From positions 5,146,001-5,210,000 of the forward strand of contig JAKZAN010000007.1 of the NCBI GenBank assembly GCA_023053545.1: DNA of 64,000 bases. The letters run 5' to 3'. The translations under genes and the position numbers were made by a program. Below are positions 1-12,100 of the stretch, piece by piece (the stretch's first letter is position 1; the number at the start of each line of letters is the position of its first letter). Below the pieces are notes generated by a model, which had not been told where the DNA came from, did not search any database, and worked only from the letters and a program-made list of their open reading frames with translations. Source of the stretch: Lepidurus packardi. Lineage: Eukaryota > Arthropoda > Branchiopoda > Notostraca > Triopsidae.

Positions 1-3000
1 AAAGTGATGTATGAGCAAGAAGTCAGCGTCATTTCAACGGTATTTGAGACAGTTTAACAATGCTCCTTGATGCTCTTATGAAGGAATGCTCTTTCGCGGA
101 AAATGGCCATGCAGACGGTAACGTATTTGACGGGATTTGCTGCTCCTTACTTAGATCGAGCATTACTGGGGTCCAAGAGAGGCGAATGCATTAACAGCAA
201 CTCGTGTAAACGCTGTGCATGAACCGTACATATATAAAAACTGTTTGCGTTCGAATTAGCAACGCGCGTTTGCGGTGCCACATTTGACCGGCAGAAAGCC
301 TTGGACTTTTCGCAGTAGCTTTGCGAGTAGTATATTTAGTTTCCTTCATATACAAGTAGGAAGCAAATGGCGCCGGTCAGGTGTCTGGTGCAATATGGGT
401 CGGTGTTATGTGTTGTGTGCATATGCGCCTGTGCCTTAGCATAGCTAGTCCAACCAAGGAAGCCGGAACAGTGTGAGACTACAGAATGCCTTTACCAGCT
501 CACCGTCTGCTCAGTAGCACAACAGGAAGCTATCGATAACCAGCTATCTTGTACACCTTACGGGAGCTTTAATTGTATCTTGTCTCGTTTCTCTCATTCG
601 GAAAACCATCAAGAGAGCCTGCTTTACCGTTTTTTTCTTGACTCAAAGCTATGGACGCGGGGGGAATCCCTAAACGTGCCCCCATGTCAAAAATCTCTAT
701 CTTTCCTCTTGTTCTTATTTTTTAATTCCAGTGCGACGTGCTCTAGCTTGAAAATAGCTAAACCACTACTTAATACCTGACTATAATCTTACGATGTGAT
801 GTTACTATTCAAACCTCGAAAGGACCTGTAAAAGCCGGTGTGAGAGCAACGTAATGAACGGAGCTTCAGTCACAAAGCCACAAGACTTTAAGGTGCCATG
901 CACCGTAATGCAGCCACAAACAAGCTTATTTCTTATAGTGCTGCACACAGAAGAAATCGCAAGTTCAGTGAGGGTGGTGTGTTAAGGAGTAAAGTCGATT
1001 GCAACATATATAACGCTTGAGGCTTGCACGGAATCGAAAATCGAACGCCTTCTCTTTTTTTTTTCAAAGTCGACAAAAGAGAACACTAGAGAAGAAAACC
1101 ATTCCGGTTATAAAGAACACGAAAACAAAAAATTGCTTATCAAGGCCAGCCCATCGCCCCCCTTTTCCGGATTTTGAGCACGTTTTGGAATCAGAAACTA
1201 CTTTGACTGATTAGCGTAAGCAATCTTCCCTTCACGGAATAAAAGGTAAGACTAGGGCACTGTATATAGTATTGCCATTTTACTCTTCTGCAAAATTTAT
1301 TTTTTTAGACTCAAATAAGACGTCCCAAGTATTTCTTGATGCTTCAATCTATGTCTCTTTTATACCCTTAACGAAACTCTTAATCTAAATGAGAAAATTT
1401 CCGAGGCTTTGCTAGCTGAGGTCAAAGCATACAGATAAGCCTTGGTAGCTTTACCAGGGTAGAGATTGAGCAGAAAGGGCGAATTTTTTTTTTTAGTTTT
1501 TAAAATACCTTAACGACATCGAATGATGTGCACATAGGCTACACAACCGCACAAACAACAATTGGGAAGAAAGAATGTCTGACGAGGTTCGGAAGTTCTT
1601 TCTTTTCGACACTTGTTCTACAGAAAAGCGCATAATCGAGCGTTCACATTTACGACCTTTACTTCACTATCTCTTGAGCACGTTTACTTGAATATGAACC
1701 TCTCAAACTTCTTTGAAACCCTTTTCTTAAAAAAATAAACTTAAACATAGCTGGAAGCCAGATTCAGCTCATCTTACTTACAGGGGGAAAGGCCAGATTA
1801 GAAGGTCCATCGAATATCGATGGCAAGGAGTGCTTGCTTTCACACCTGATTATTCCCAGGATGCGAGCTCTTTACAGCCTTCGGCCTTCGCTGCTGCTCT
1901 TCTACTTAATAGCTAAGAAGCTACTTGTAAATGGGTCATAATGCAAGTCCTGCATAAGTTTTAAAAGCCTGTTAGAGTGCTAATACCTCTTCTATCGTCC
2001 CGCCTCTTTGACAAAGAATAGTCTGTATACTCTGTGTCCGAGTTTCTTTTGTAAAATTGCCCTTTCCAATTTGCACACGCCTCAGCACTCGGAGCCATTC
2101 ATAATCCCAGAAAGCACTTGGTCTTGTGAATCACACCTTTAAGCCAAACCGTCCCTGTGTATTTTGAAGCTGTAACTGCGATTCTAAGAATATTGACCGA
2201 TGCACATATTTATCACGTTTCTCTCACGTCACAACCTTCTCTTTCGGAGCTCGAGAGCATGTCAAAAGCACATAATTATAAATAAATGCTCCACGATAAG
2301 GATGGTCAAATCACAATAAGGGCCTTATTACAAAGTTTCTCCTTAGCTTCAGTGTCTCTATTTTCTATGGCGACCTCTATTGTATCAGCTTCGCCTCACA
2401 TACCTCGACAACTCAGTATAATAGTATTTAACGGACAATCCTTATCGAACCTACATATTCATTCATCGTATTAATAAATGAATAAGCGCAGCAGGCTAAA
2501 GGCCGGAGTTTTCCGAAAATTCCAGTCTGATTCGATTCTTGCTCTGCATTATTATTTTCCACATGCCGTGCAATCTTTTGACCTTACTCAACTCCCCCGA
2601 TCGTATACTGACTGAGGAGATTGCTTGCATCGGGGACCTCATACTATACACCCATAAGACTGTGAAAGCTGCTGCGGGGTAGAAAGAGAAAAGAGATAGA
2701 TGTATGAACGCATCGGCAAATACCTTCCATCTTCCTTTTTTCACAAGCTCATCATACGACGACAGCTTGTGGTTCCATGCTTCTTGATGTGGTGTGTATA
2801 CTCAAGAAGAACCCATCTTTTACTTTATAGCCTATTGCTTCGTGTAATCTCAAAACCTCGTTCCGCACGTTTGACAGTCAGAACGTCTCTGTCATCCATC
2901 ACTTGTGCCCGTCAGGAATTCCATCAACACCGCTTCTCAGCATTCCTATATGAAAAGATGGTTGAGATTTCAAGCGGAGTCCAAATATCTAACGCTATTA

Positions 3001-6000
3001 TTGAGAAAGCAGCCATCCGAGCTGATATTTGACCACGCCTAATAAGGGACTACACAAGCACAGCAGAACGAACAGATGCTTTGTTCGTTGTCTTAAGACT
3101 TCAATATGTACGAGAACGGTGAAAACGGCAAACCCCAAAGATGGAAAGCAAGAATTTTATTATGTATTTTTCTTTATTTCTAAAAGACAGAACCGTTTTT
3201 GGTTCAGCTTTGTTGAAGGGATGAATTGGGGAACTTTTAGCTCCAACGATTGCTCAAACCCCATAAAAAGGGTATGAAGAGTGTTCTTTGGATCAAGTGC
3301 ATGCCTTTCATCACTTTCTTCTGACTGCAGTACCCAAGCGCGATAAAACTGTCGATGGAGTCCCCTTGCATCGTCTTTGACCCTGGCCTGCATTAGCACT
3401 AAGTATGTGGAGCTGTCTGTCTGTGAAACACTGAAGTAATAAAGTGAGACCTCGCCCAGGTCTAAACGGGGACACGCATGATAGTAATAACGAGCTGTAA
3501 CGTGCAGTACAGTGCGTGAGCAGGGCACACATTTATAAAAGCCCTTACTTGCAACGACAAACGTAAAGCAATCTTACTTTACGACTGGAATCTTGCTGTA
3601 TTGAATGAAAAGGTGGGAAAATCTATAAATGCCCGGCAAAAAGCTCGCTATGTAAAAGTTATGAATGTGCTGCGTGTATGCACTAAAACAGGTGTGTCCC
3701 TTTTGATGTGTACTGACGATGCGGCAACAAACGGACGTCAATAATGCACACATTTGTTCAGGCCTCTTCCTTTGCTCCAGCCCTACCTTGTAGATACCAT
3801 CCTTAAGAAGTTTGACGCATCCATTGCCCTTGTTTCCATTCTAATTGCCATAAAAAAGAAAGATTTTCAAAGCTCCGAACATAAATTGATGCAAGTTCCC
3901 AAAGAAGCATTTCCTTTCCGGCTTTTCAGACAAGTAAAGCACACAAGTTTTTAGTTTTCAGACGTCTTAAAATAAGTCAAAGTCGACCAAGAAGCCTTTT
4001 GCTGAAGCACGAAAATGTGCCAGCAAAAATGGGGCACCGAAAAGCGTGTCAAAATTTTAATGTGCCATGTCTTATGAAATGCATTCAGTCTTTTAGGTAA
4101 ACGAGCAGTTCGCTGGCACTCGCGCTCGCTAGCTTTCAGTAGAGGACAAGACTTTCCTCGAACGGAACTTTCGGATCTAAGAAATGCAATCAAACTTGAG
4201 TCAAGAAGACTATTGGAAATTATTGGCCTGGAAGAGTTGAATAGCGCTACGTATTTACAGTTCCAGCACGGGAAACCAATAGGACAGACATAAAGAAAAT
4301 GTCTATCCCAAAACTTTATCTTTGTTTAAAAAAAAAAAAAAAAAAAAAAAAAATCGCTCTTGTTCTTTGGAGTGTGTAGTTCATGATTATATTTGTATAC
4401 GAAACTGTAGTTTCATCTGATAAATTCATTTAGTCCATAATGTTTACCACATGTCCTCAACCCACGGAAAATATCATTTACCCGGTTTGGCCGCCAAAGA
4501 GATTGAGATATAGAAATGCCGCTGGCAGCAATTTTTCTCGTTCATGCTGCAGCTCTATAAGGGCGACTTCTGAAATATACCATAACGCTTAACCCCCGTT
4601 GTTCCTAAAGGATTTGTAAGAAAATTAAATAATTCTCCTCGTCCTTTAAGGAAATTTTTGCTCTCTATTTTTCTCCCCAGACAAACCTTAATTTTCCATC
4701 TTGGTTCCCGTTTGAAAACCTCGTCATTTCCTACAGGCCAATCGCATTATAATAATTAGTAAAGAAATTCGGGGAAATCTATTTATATTTTTTTTTCTAA
4801 AATAGAAAATGATGCTCGAAAAGCACGCAGTTTACCTTTTCGTCGAGGCTGAAGTCATCAACAAGTACTCTTTTCTGGAATTCAATCGGAAGTTATTAAC
4901 AGAAAAGTTGGTGACTTTTGAACTTGATTGTATTCACTTAGTTACGTCAAATCTTAGCTCTTGGCAACGCTAATCGAGGTCTCAGCGTAGCAAACCCATA
5001 AAAATGAAATTAGTTGCTAGCTGTGGGTCATGACCGTCGCCAGAGCAGTTTTCTACCCAGCAATCCTTAGAACAGCGCTTTCGAAAAATAGTCTTATTTT
5101 TCTTGCTGGCTCTCCAACTTTACCCTCTAAGAGCCCGTTTCAGAAAACGTGAAAATGAATAACCAACTTTCGCATGCACTGAATCTCCGATGCAGCTTAA
5201 CTTGCCAACTTTCTTTGTTTTTTATATCCGATGCCAAAAAAAAATCCACTGCATGGGGGTATCCCTGTACTTGGCCAATGCTCTAAAAATGCCGGAAGAA
5301 AATAGTTGTAACTCGTCTCTCTTTGCCTTTTTTCTAAGAGAAAACCTTATTACAAAAGAAAAAGAACAAAAAAGGAGAAAAAATACACTACCGCTACCTC
5401 GTACGCACAATTAAGCTGCTGGTCGGTGTGCTGTCACGAAGTAATAAGATTGAGTCCCAAGCGCCCTCACCGGCTAATCCTGAAAGGAGGATAAAAAATG
5501 GCAGCTTGTCCGATCCACTTTTTTTCTAATTGATAATTCATAGCTAGGCACGCCTTGATAGCTTCAACCGTAAGAAACCTAATACTGTTTCTTTTCTTCC
5601 TTTTTTTATCCTAGGTATTTTTTACCCGTCATCATCGCCAATCCGACAGCAAGACCCTGCATGGGCTCTATACTGCAGCTCGTGAAAAATAAGTAAACCC
5701 TGTGGGGAATAAGCGTCGTGCTATATAGTGAGCGTCATATTCTTCTTTGAGATAAGAAAATAAAACACCGAAAAAAGCCTGACGGAGAACAAAACAAATT
5801 TTGAGCCAAGAATATCACAGCCACCTCGTCGGAAGTAAGTGGGAAAAAAGGCATAGTCACCAGACTGTCAACCGTACTCTCTTAAAATAGAGGTGTTGGG
5901 AGTTAAAGCGACATTTATAGCCTTTCCACTGCTTGAGCTATTCTAAATAGCGGCACGCAGGTACGTGCTTTGTTGAAACGAAAAGAAGAAGAAGGAAGAC

Positions 6001-6136
6001 AGCTCTTCAGCCGTTTCATTTCCCTCTAAACCAATGAAAAGTCTCCATTGTTCCCTTAACGATGTGCCTGTTGTGTTGTACGTAATGTTTGAGAACAGTT
6101 TTACCCGGAGAGCTGTGCCCACGGATTGAAAATAAG
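1..6136. other. gene-poor flank, no supported gene
   Basis: Only short open frames (up to about 120 codons) occur on either strand. None has recognisable protein similarity, a convincing splice pattern or codon bias. A pure A run lies at 4328-4353. The stretch precedes the GPCR gene, so it may hold its promoter and an unrecognised 5' exon, because the first exon I can place lacks an obvious signal peptide. Confidence 0.5.
4328..4353. repeat. poly(A) homopolymer, 26 nt
   Basis: There are 26 consecutive A residues. No target-site duplication or retroposed gene is recognisable upstream, so this is either a simple repeat or the tail of a decayed retroposon. Confidence 0.9.
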
Positions 6137-9100
6137 ATGAATGAACTGTTAGTAGACGCCTTGGAACAAATCGGGGTCAACGTCGATGAACTGAAAGCGT
6201 CGAACGACAGCAGTCAATTTGATGAGACCTATCAAGTTATATTGGACAGTTTAGCTTCCGATACGTCAATTATCAGGCATTTTTATTGTGTGCTGGGGTT
6301 CCTGGAAAGCGTGTACCCACCGTTTCAACATGAGTCTGAGTCGGCTGGAAATGCTGCGGACCGATTATGGTGTAACAGCACTTGGGATCAGATTTCCTGC
6401 TGGCCTACGACAGCAGCCGGATCTGCTGCGGCCTTACCCTGCATGGATGAGTTCAACGGAATTCGCTACGATACAACCAGTAAGTTGCCTTTTCAACTCT
6501 ATATGCATTTAGATGTACAAGTTGAAAGTCCAACCTTTAGCATTAAGCTTACATTGCCTACGAATGACCCTTTGTAGAGTCTCATATTGATCTGTTTACG
6601 TAGGATTAGCCAGACATTTTTGCTTTAAAAAAGACACCAATAACGTTCAAAAACTGAAAAAATGTCTCGAAAATCCTGTGCACGACGAAAGTACAGAGAG
6701 TACGAAAGTCTTGAGCATGGATGTTGCCAAATTCAAAACCGTCTTTCTCTCTCTCTCGCAGATCCTGTCTTCGTTTAACGTAGTAGTCAAGTTGAACAAT
6801 AAGGTTGGCAACAGAAACTTCCATGCATCCATGCATGTGGCAGCTCTTATTTCTCAACAAGTTATACAGTAACAACGAAAGGTCGCTTTTGCCAACTGTT
6901 CGTAGCACTGCTCTGTACACTATAGCAGGCTATTCCAGGCGCGTAATCTCTCTCCGCTTCTAATAGTAAGGTTAACGAATCACTGAGCATTCGTGTGGGA
7001 TACTGGTTGCTGACTTGATGATTTTACAGAACTTCCAAACCCGTAGAGTTCTAAATGTTGCTCGCTGCTGCAAAAACGAATACTTCTCGAGATACACGAG
7101 CTGTTCTTCTGGAAGGGAATTAAAAAAAAGATTGGTCTTCCGTCCTTCTCAATTATGAAGTTTCGTGGCACGGCCAGTTCCCCGCATGCTTTAGTTCAGT
7201 GAGGCATTTTGTGGACTTGGAACACGTCCATATGTGATCATCATGCATCTACGGAGGGGCAAGGGTGTCAAGAAAGAATAGAGGGGAACGGGTTTGATGG
7301 AAAAATATGTAGGACAAGGTCTTTTGGGTCATTTTTCTCCAGCCCTGGTACAATGGCACAGGAAGATGCGCTCTTGTTATAGACTTCTTGTCCTTCATAG
7401 ATTATAGCAGGTGGAGAGAAGGAAGGGTCTTAATGTCGCTAAATGGGCAGACCAACCTCTTTCGATCCTTCCGTACACGTGCTCCGTGAGTTTGTCAGTT
7501 TTCGAGCGAACGAATCTTGGGCATCGTCTTAAAGGCTCTTTGAGATGCGGAAAGAGCAGCGCTTGCATCACTGTCATCATCCCGCGTGAACAGGAGCCAA
7601 AAAGAACTTTCCATTTATCCAGGCAAAGACAGCAGCATTGGCGTAATGGATACGTTTGAATCGACAGGGAGCGAATACGGCTTTTCAACGAGATAAAATC
7701 GACGCTGGCTATGACTTTTACGACCATGACAGGGCCAAAGTTATTCAATATTTAAGCTCGGCCAAGCTGAAACTGTCTTTCAAGGCAGGTTTCAGCAATT
7801 CGTATAACTTATGGACTGCGCTATACAATTTCTCCCCCTTCTCCGCATAACATTAAAAATTATGGCTGCCGTTTGGCACAGAACAAAAAGGAATTTGGGA
7901 ATTCAAATTAAAAGTAGACAGGTTTCGTCACCTGAAAGAGATTTGTGCAACCCTTAAGATACATCGGGAGACTTTATAAATTATCCGAAAGAATTCCGAG
8001 ATGCAGATTCAGTTTTTTATCTGTTTACATCGGACAAAGCTAGTTATCGTTAGTTTGCATGTAACTATACGCGACTCGATGGCTAAATTGGCGCTGACGG
8101 ACTTGCTGTCGGATTGCTTTTTCTTATATGCCCGAAAATAAATATGCATGGCTCAGCAGCTGTCTGCAACCCAAGCTATTCCTATAGTGAAAACCGTCTT
8201 TAAAAACATAAATAGACAGAGAAAACCCAAACGGCATGTTTTCTATATTGCTGATATAGAAAATTTTAATTGATCGAACAGCAGGCAGCAACAAACAAAG
8301 AAACTCTTTCAGCTCAAAACCATTAGCGTTGGCGGCATTTACAAAAAAAAGACGCAGAAATCCCGCCACGCGTCCAACTTGTGTCTTGCGTCGTCGAAGT
8401 TTTCCGCAATCGAACTAGTTTTCAGACAAAAGTTTGACATATATTTCTTTAATGTCACTACTTCATTATTTGGACTTGGAGTCTTACTTTAGCGGAAAAA
8501 CGTTACCACACTCTTCCAACCAATAACGCATCTGTAGATTGATGTATCATTACATTTCCGCGGGAGAAGCAAGAGACAAAATGTTTGCTGTTATACAGTA
8601 CATACTGTTATTCCACACGAGTCTCGGTTACATTTCATTGTTTGGTATTGCATCGTTGTGCTATAAGCTTCGGTTACGTCGGTAGCTTCTTTTTAGAAGG
8701 GATAGTGCTTTATGTACCCAAGTCAACTTTCAGATGATGGTCTTTGGATCGACGTTTAACATTACGGTATGCAACAAATATGGCAGTTCAATTTTCTCTT
8801 TTTAACCTCAAACTTCGCTCTGCACATATACTTCGCTCTGCACATATCTTTGCCATATACGAGATATGTAACTAAATACTGTATTTTAGGACCCACAGCT
8901 TATTATGATTAACAAGAAAGACTAATTGAGCTGCCTGTTCGGATAAAGAACGCCACACACCATATCATTACTCTTGTTTTCCTTATTGCTGTTTCAATAC
9001 ACACTACCTCATGGGACTTACACGGTCTATATTATGTCGAGAAGTTTAATGCCCTCCCTCAAACACCGTTCCATCGATAGGTATCGACCGCCGTCTATTA

Positions 9101-12100
9101 TAGCTAGAGTAACTAGTCCAATACAGTTATCAACATGAAACATGCAAGGCACTACTTAAACGTTATATGACCCTATTTCCTCCAACAAGGTGGACAAGCC
9201 TCAAGTTCCCCACGTACAAGTATTCAAATTTCGTTTTATTCTTACGTTTTCACACCCCTTTTCGACATTGCATGGCAATCTATTTTGTTTGTTTTCAAAG
9301 AAAAATGCCTCTTGCCCCTCAGCATGGCATTCTATATTAACTTTTTATATATATAACCTTCTTTGGAAGATGATAGTCCGAAAGCTTTAAATAAGCTTTA
9401 AATAGAGCTTTAAATAAATACGGGACCTTAGCTAGTACAAAAGTTTAGCTTAACTAGCTAGTTTTAGCTAGCTAGCTAGTTATTAGCGTAGCTAGTTTGC
9501 TTAGCTAGTACAAAAGTTAATACGGGATCCGTATACGGATCCCGTATTAACTTCCGTATAAATCGTTGGGATGACGAAAAAGAATCCAGTATTGCTCTGT
9601 GACTTATAAGCTGGTAAATTCAAAGGCACGGCTATTTCATTTCGTATTGGAACGCAACATCCTAATATAAAGATATTTAAAAGCGAAGCAATAAATGAAA
9701 ACAAAAGAAAGCCTGTTTGCTAGTTCAGCCGTTTTCTGTATTTGCTTCATCTTGCACGCTCCCCGGTAACCGTGACACAGAAATTCAAACAAATCTATAC
9801 AATTGCTTTCTTTCTGCATTTGAGTCCTTAGCGCAAAAATAAAACAGACTTTTCGTCACTCCACTGTACGATAAGTTTAATCGAAAACAAAAGCAAAAAA
9901 GGACGGAAAAAGCTTAAAATTTAAATACCAACAAAGTTCGTCTTAATTTGAATCAATTTGTGCTTAACATTATACGAGGTTTAATTCAAAAGGATATAGA
10001 GCACTTGCTTACAGGATTAAAAGAAAAATAACCTAGGAGACGACGCATCTGCCCGCCTACCATGCCGAAGTGTCCCGGAAGTCTTCCTCTGCAGCTCCGG
10101 GAACATTGATTTTCCATTAACCCCATCCTTAGTTTGGACGCCTAAAACCCCAAGAAACTTGCTTGCAGTTTGCTTATCAAAGTCTTTTAGTATATACTGG
10201 CCTGTGGCGTAGTTTTATTTAACCTTCGATTTCTGGACCCGTCCCTTTTACGCCAACGCAAACTTCTTAGATTCGTGGAGAAAAAATTAAACAAAAAAGA
10301 GACGAAAACGCCACTTTTAGCTTCCCTATGCCGCGACTTAATCTACACTATATTATACAACTCAAGCATTACGAAAGGGAGGGAGAAAGAACGAGCAACC
10401 ATCTTCGCTTCGAAGATTTCAATGGATTTTTTCCCCTTCGTTCCTCCTGTTTGAGTAACATACGCGACTTTTGTGCACCGTACTCGTATGTTTTAGGGTT
10501 ATGAAAAATGCATCCTACTACTCCCAAACGCTGCGAAGCAAGTCATTTTTACTTGCTTCATCTTAGTCCTATAAAAAATGTATTTTTTTCGTTTCTGTCA
10601 TTCTTTTTTCCCCCGAATTTAAAGACGATTTGCTTGTAATCTCGGTATAATAATGCCTATAGCTCTAGAAATGTCTAAAACGGTATCTGGATAATTCATT
10701 CAACCATAATGCGGCATTTATTCATGCTTTTTTATTCTTCTGTTCCCTTTTTTAACCGAATTTAATAGTTCGTGTTGGATTTCTTTTGCTATCGCTGACA
10801 TAAATGTCTCATTCTTGCACATCACTGATAACTCCGCAACTATACTCCACACGCCTCCGTTGCAGTCCGCCAAAACATCAATGCTTTTGCCCAAAAATAA
10901 CAATAGCAAACTGCTTTCGGGTTTTGTCAAGACGTGTGAGCAACACAGCCAACGGAGAATAGCACACCGAGCCCCACTCAAGGCACCAACATGTAATTTT
11001 CCTGACGGGATAAACTTTATAGGTGGTTTTCATGGAAAAATGCCACAAAAGTTGGGCACAACGGGCTTCGCTCTTTCAAGCAAGCTTTCAAGTCATGAGC
11101 CAACGCTAGTTTGAGATACGAAACGCAACTGTAATCGTTAAACTTTTCCGAGATTTTTACTTAAGGGAGCCGCAGGAGCATTTGCAAGGTGAAATAGGAG
11201 AATGAGACAGGGAGGCAATTAAAGAAAGAGAAAGAAAAGGAACTTCTTTCGTAAAATACCTAGAGAATCCTGTGTATCCTTAGAGAATTTAGAGTATTGT
11301 AAAGAATCTGGTAACGACCAGTAGGCAGGGACGTTAACTCTGGCTAAGGATGTTTGAGATTGCACACGACAAGATGACAAAATCCATTTTACGTGGCTCT
11401 TGACGTATGTTTTTTTTTACATCGTTGTGTCTTTTGTGGTCACTTTCGCAGAAAACACTACCCGCCAATGCCTGGAGAATGGAACATGGTCTAATTACAG
11501 CAATTACGAATCGTGTTCTCCGTTGCCACAAAATACTCACGAGGGAGATACCAGCATGTTTATAAGCGAAAATACTACCATCATCTACTTCGTGGGCTAC
11601 AGCATCTCCTTGCTCGCTTTGATTGTTGCTTTGTGGATATTTACCCACTTCAGGTATGTTGAAATATTAATTAACGTTACTTTAATGCCATATTTGCTTT
11701 CATACTTGGAACTTTGCAAACTCGACTCTGCTGTCTATAGTAAGCCAAAAATACTTGGCTCTACACTTGACTACAAAGTAGACACCTAAACTAATCACCA
11801 AAACTGGATTAAAATCAGGACAGTCGCTCTCTTCAACAGAGCAACAATTTCCCCGTTCTTTACGACTATAGCTTGAAAAAGGCTGTCAAGAAATCCTCAA
11901 ATCCTACTCACTTCAATAACATGAACAAGAACCATTTAAATGGGTTTATTATCATAATTATTCATTCCCAGCCAAGCCAGAAATAGTCGTTCTCACTCAG
12001 TGTTTTTTTAAAGGAGTTATTTTACGTCAAACCAACAGAATTAATCCATTACTTCAGCAAGGGAGTTGCACGCACCTTTCAGTCTGTCAAAGTAAATGCA

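Larger units (their letters stand above)
6480..11451 (+). other. GPCR intron 1 (about 5 kb)
   Basis: It runs from donor gtaagt to an acceptor ending ttcgcag, phase 1. No nested gene is supported on either strand. It holds a perfect 18-bp tandem duplication at 8812-8847 and a dense repeat and palindrome cluster at 9380-9560, listed separately. Confidence 0.8.
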
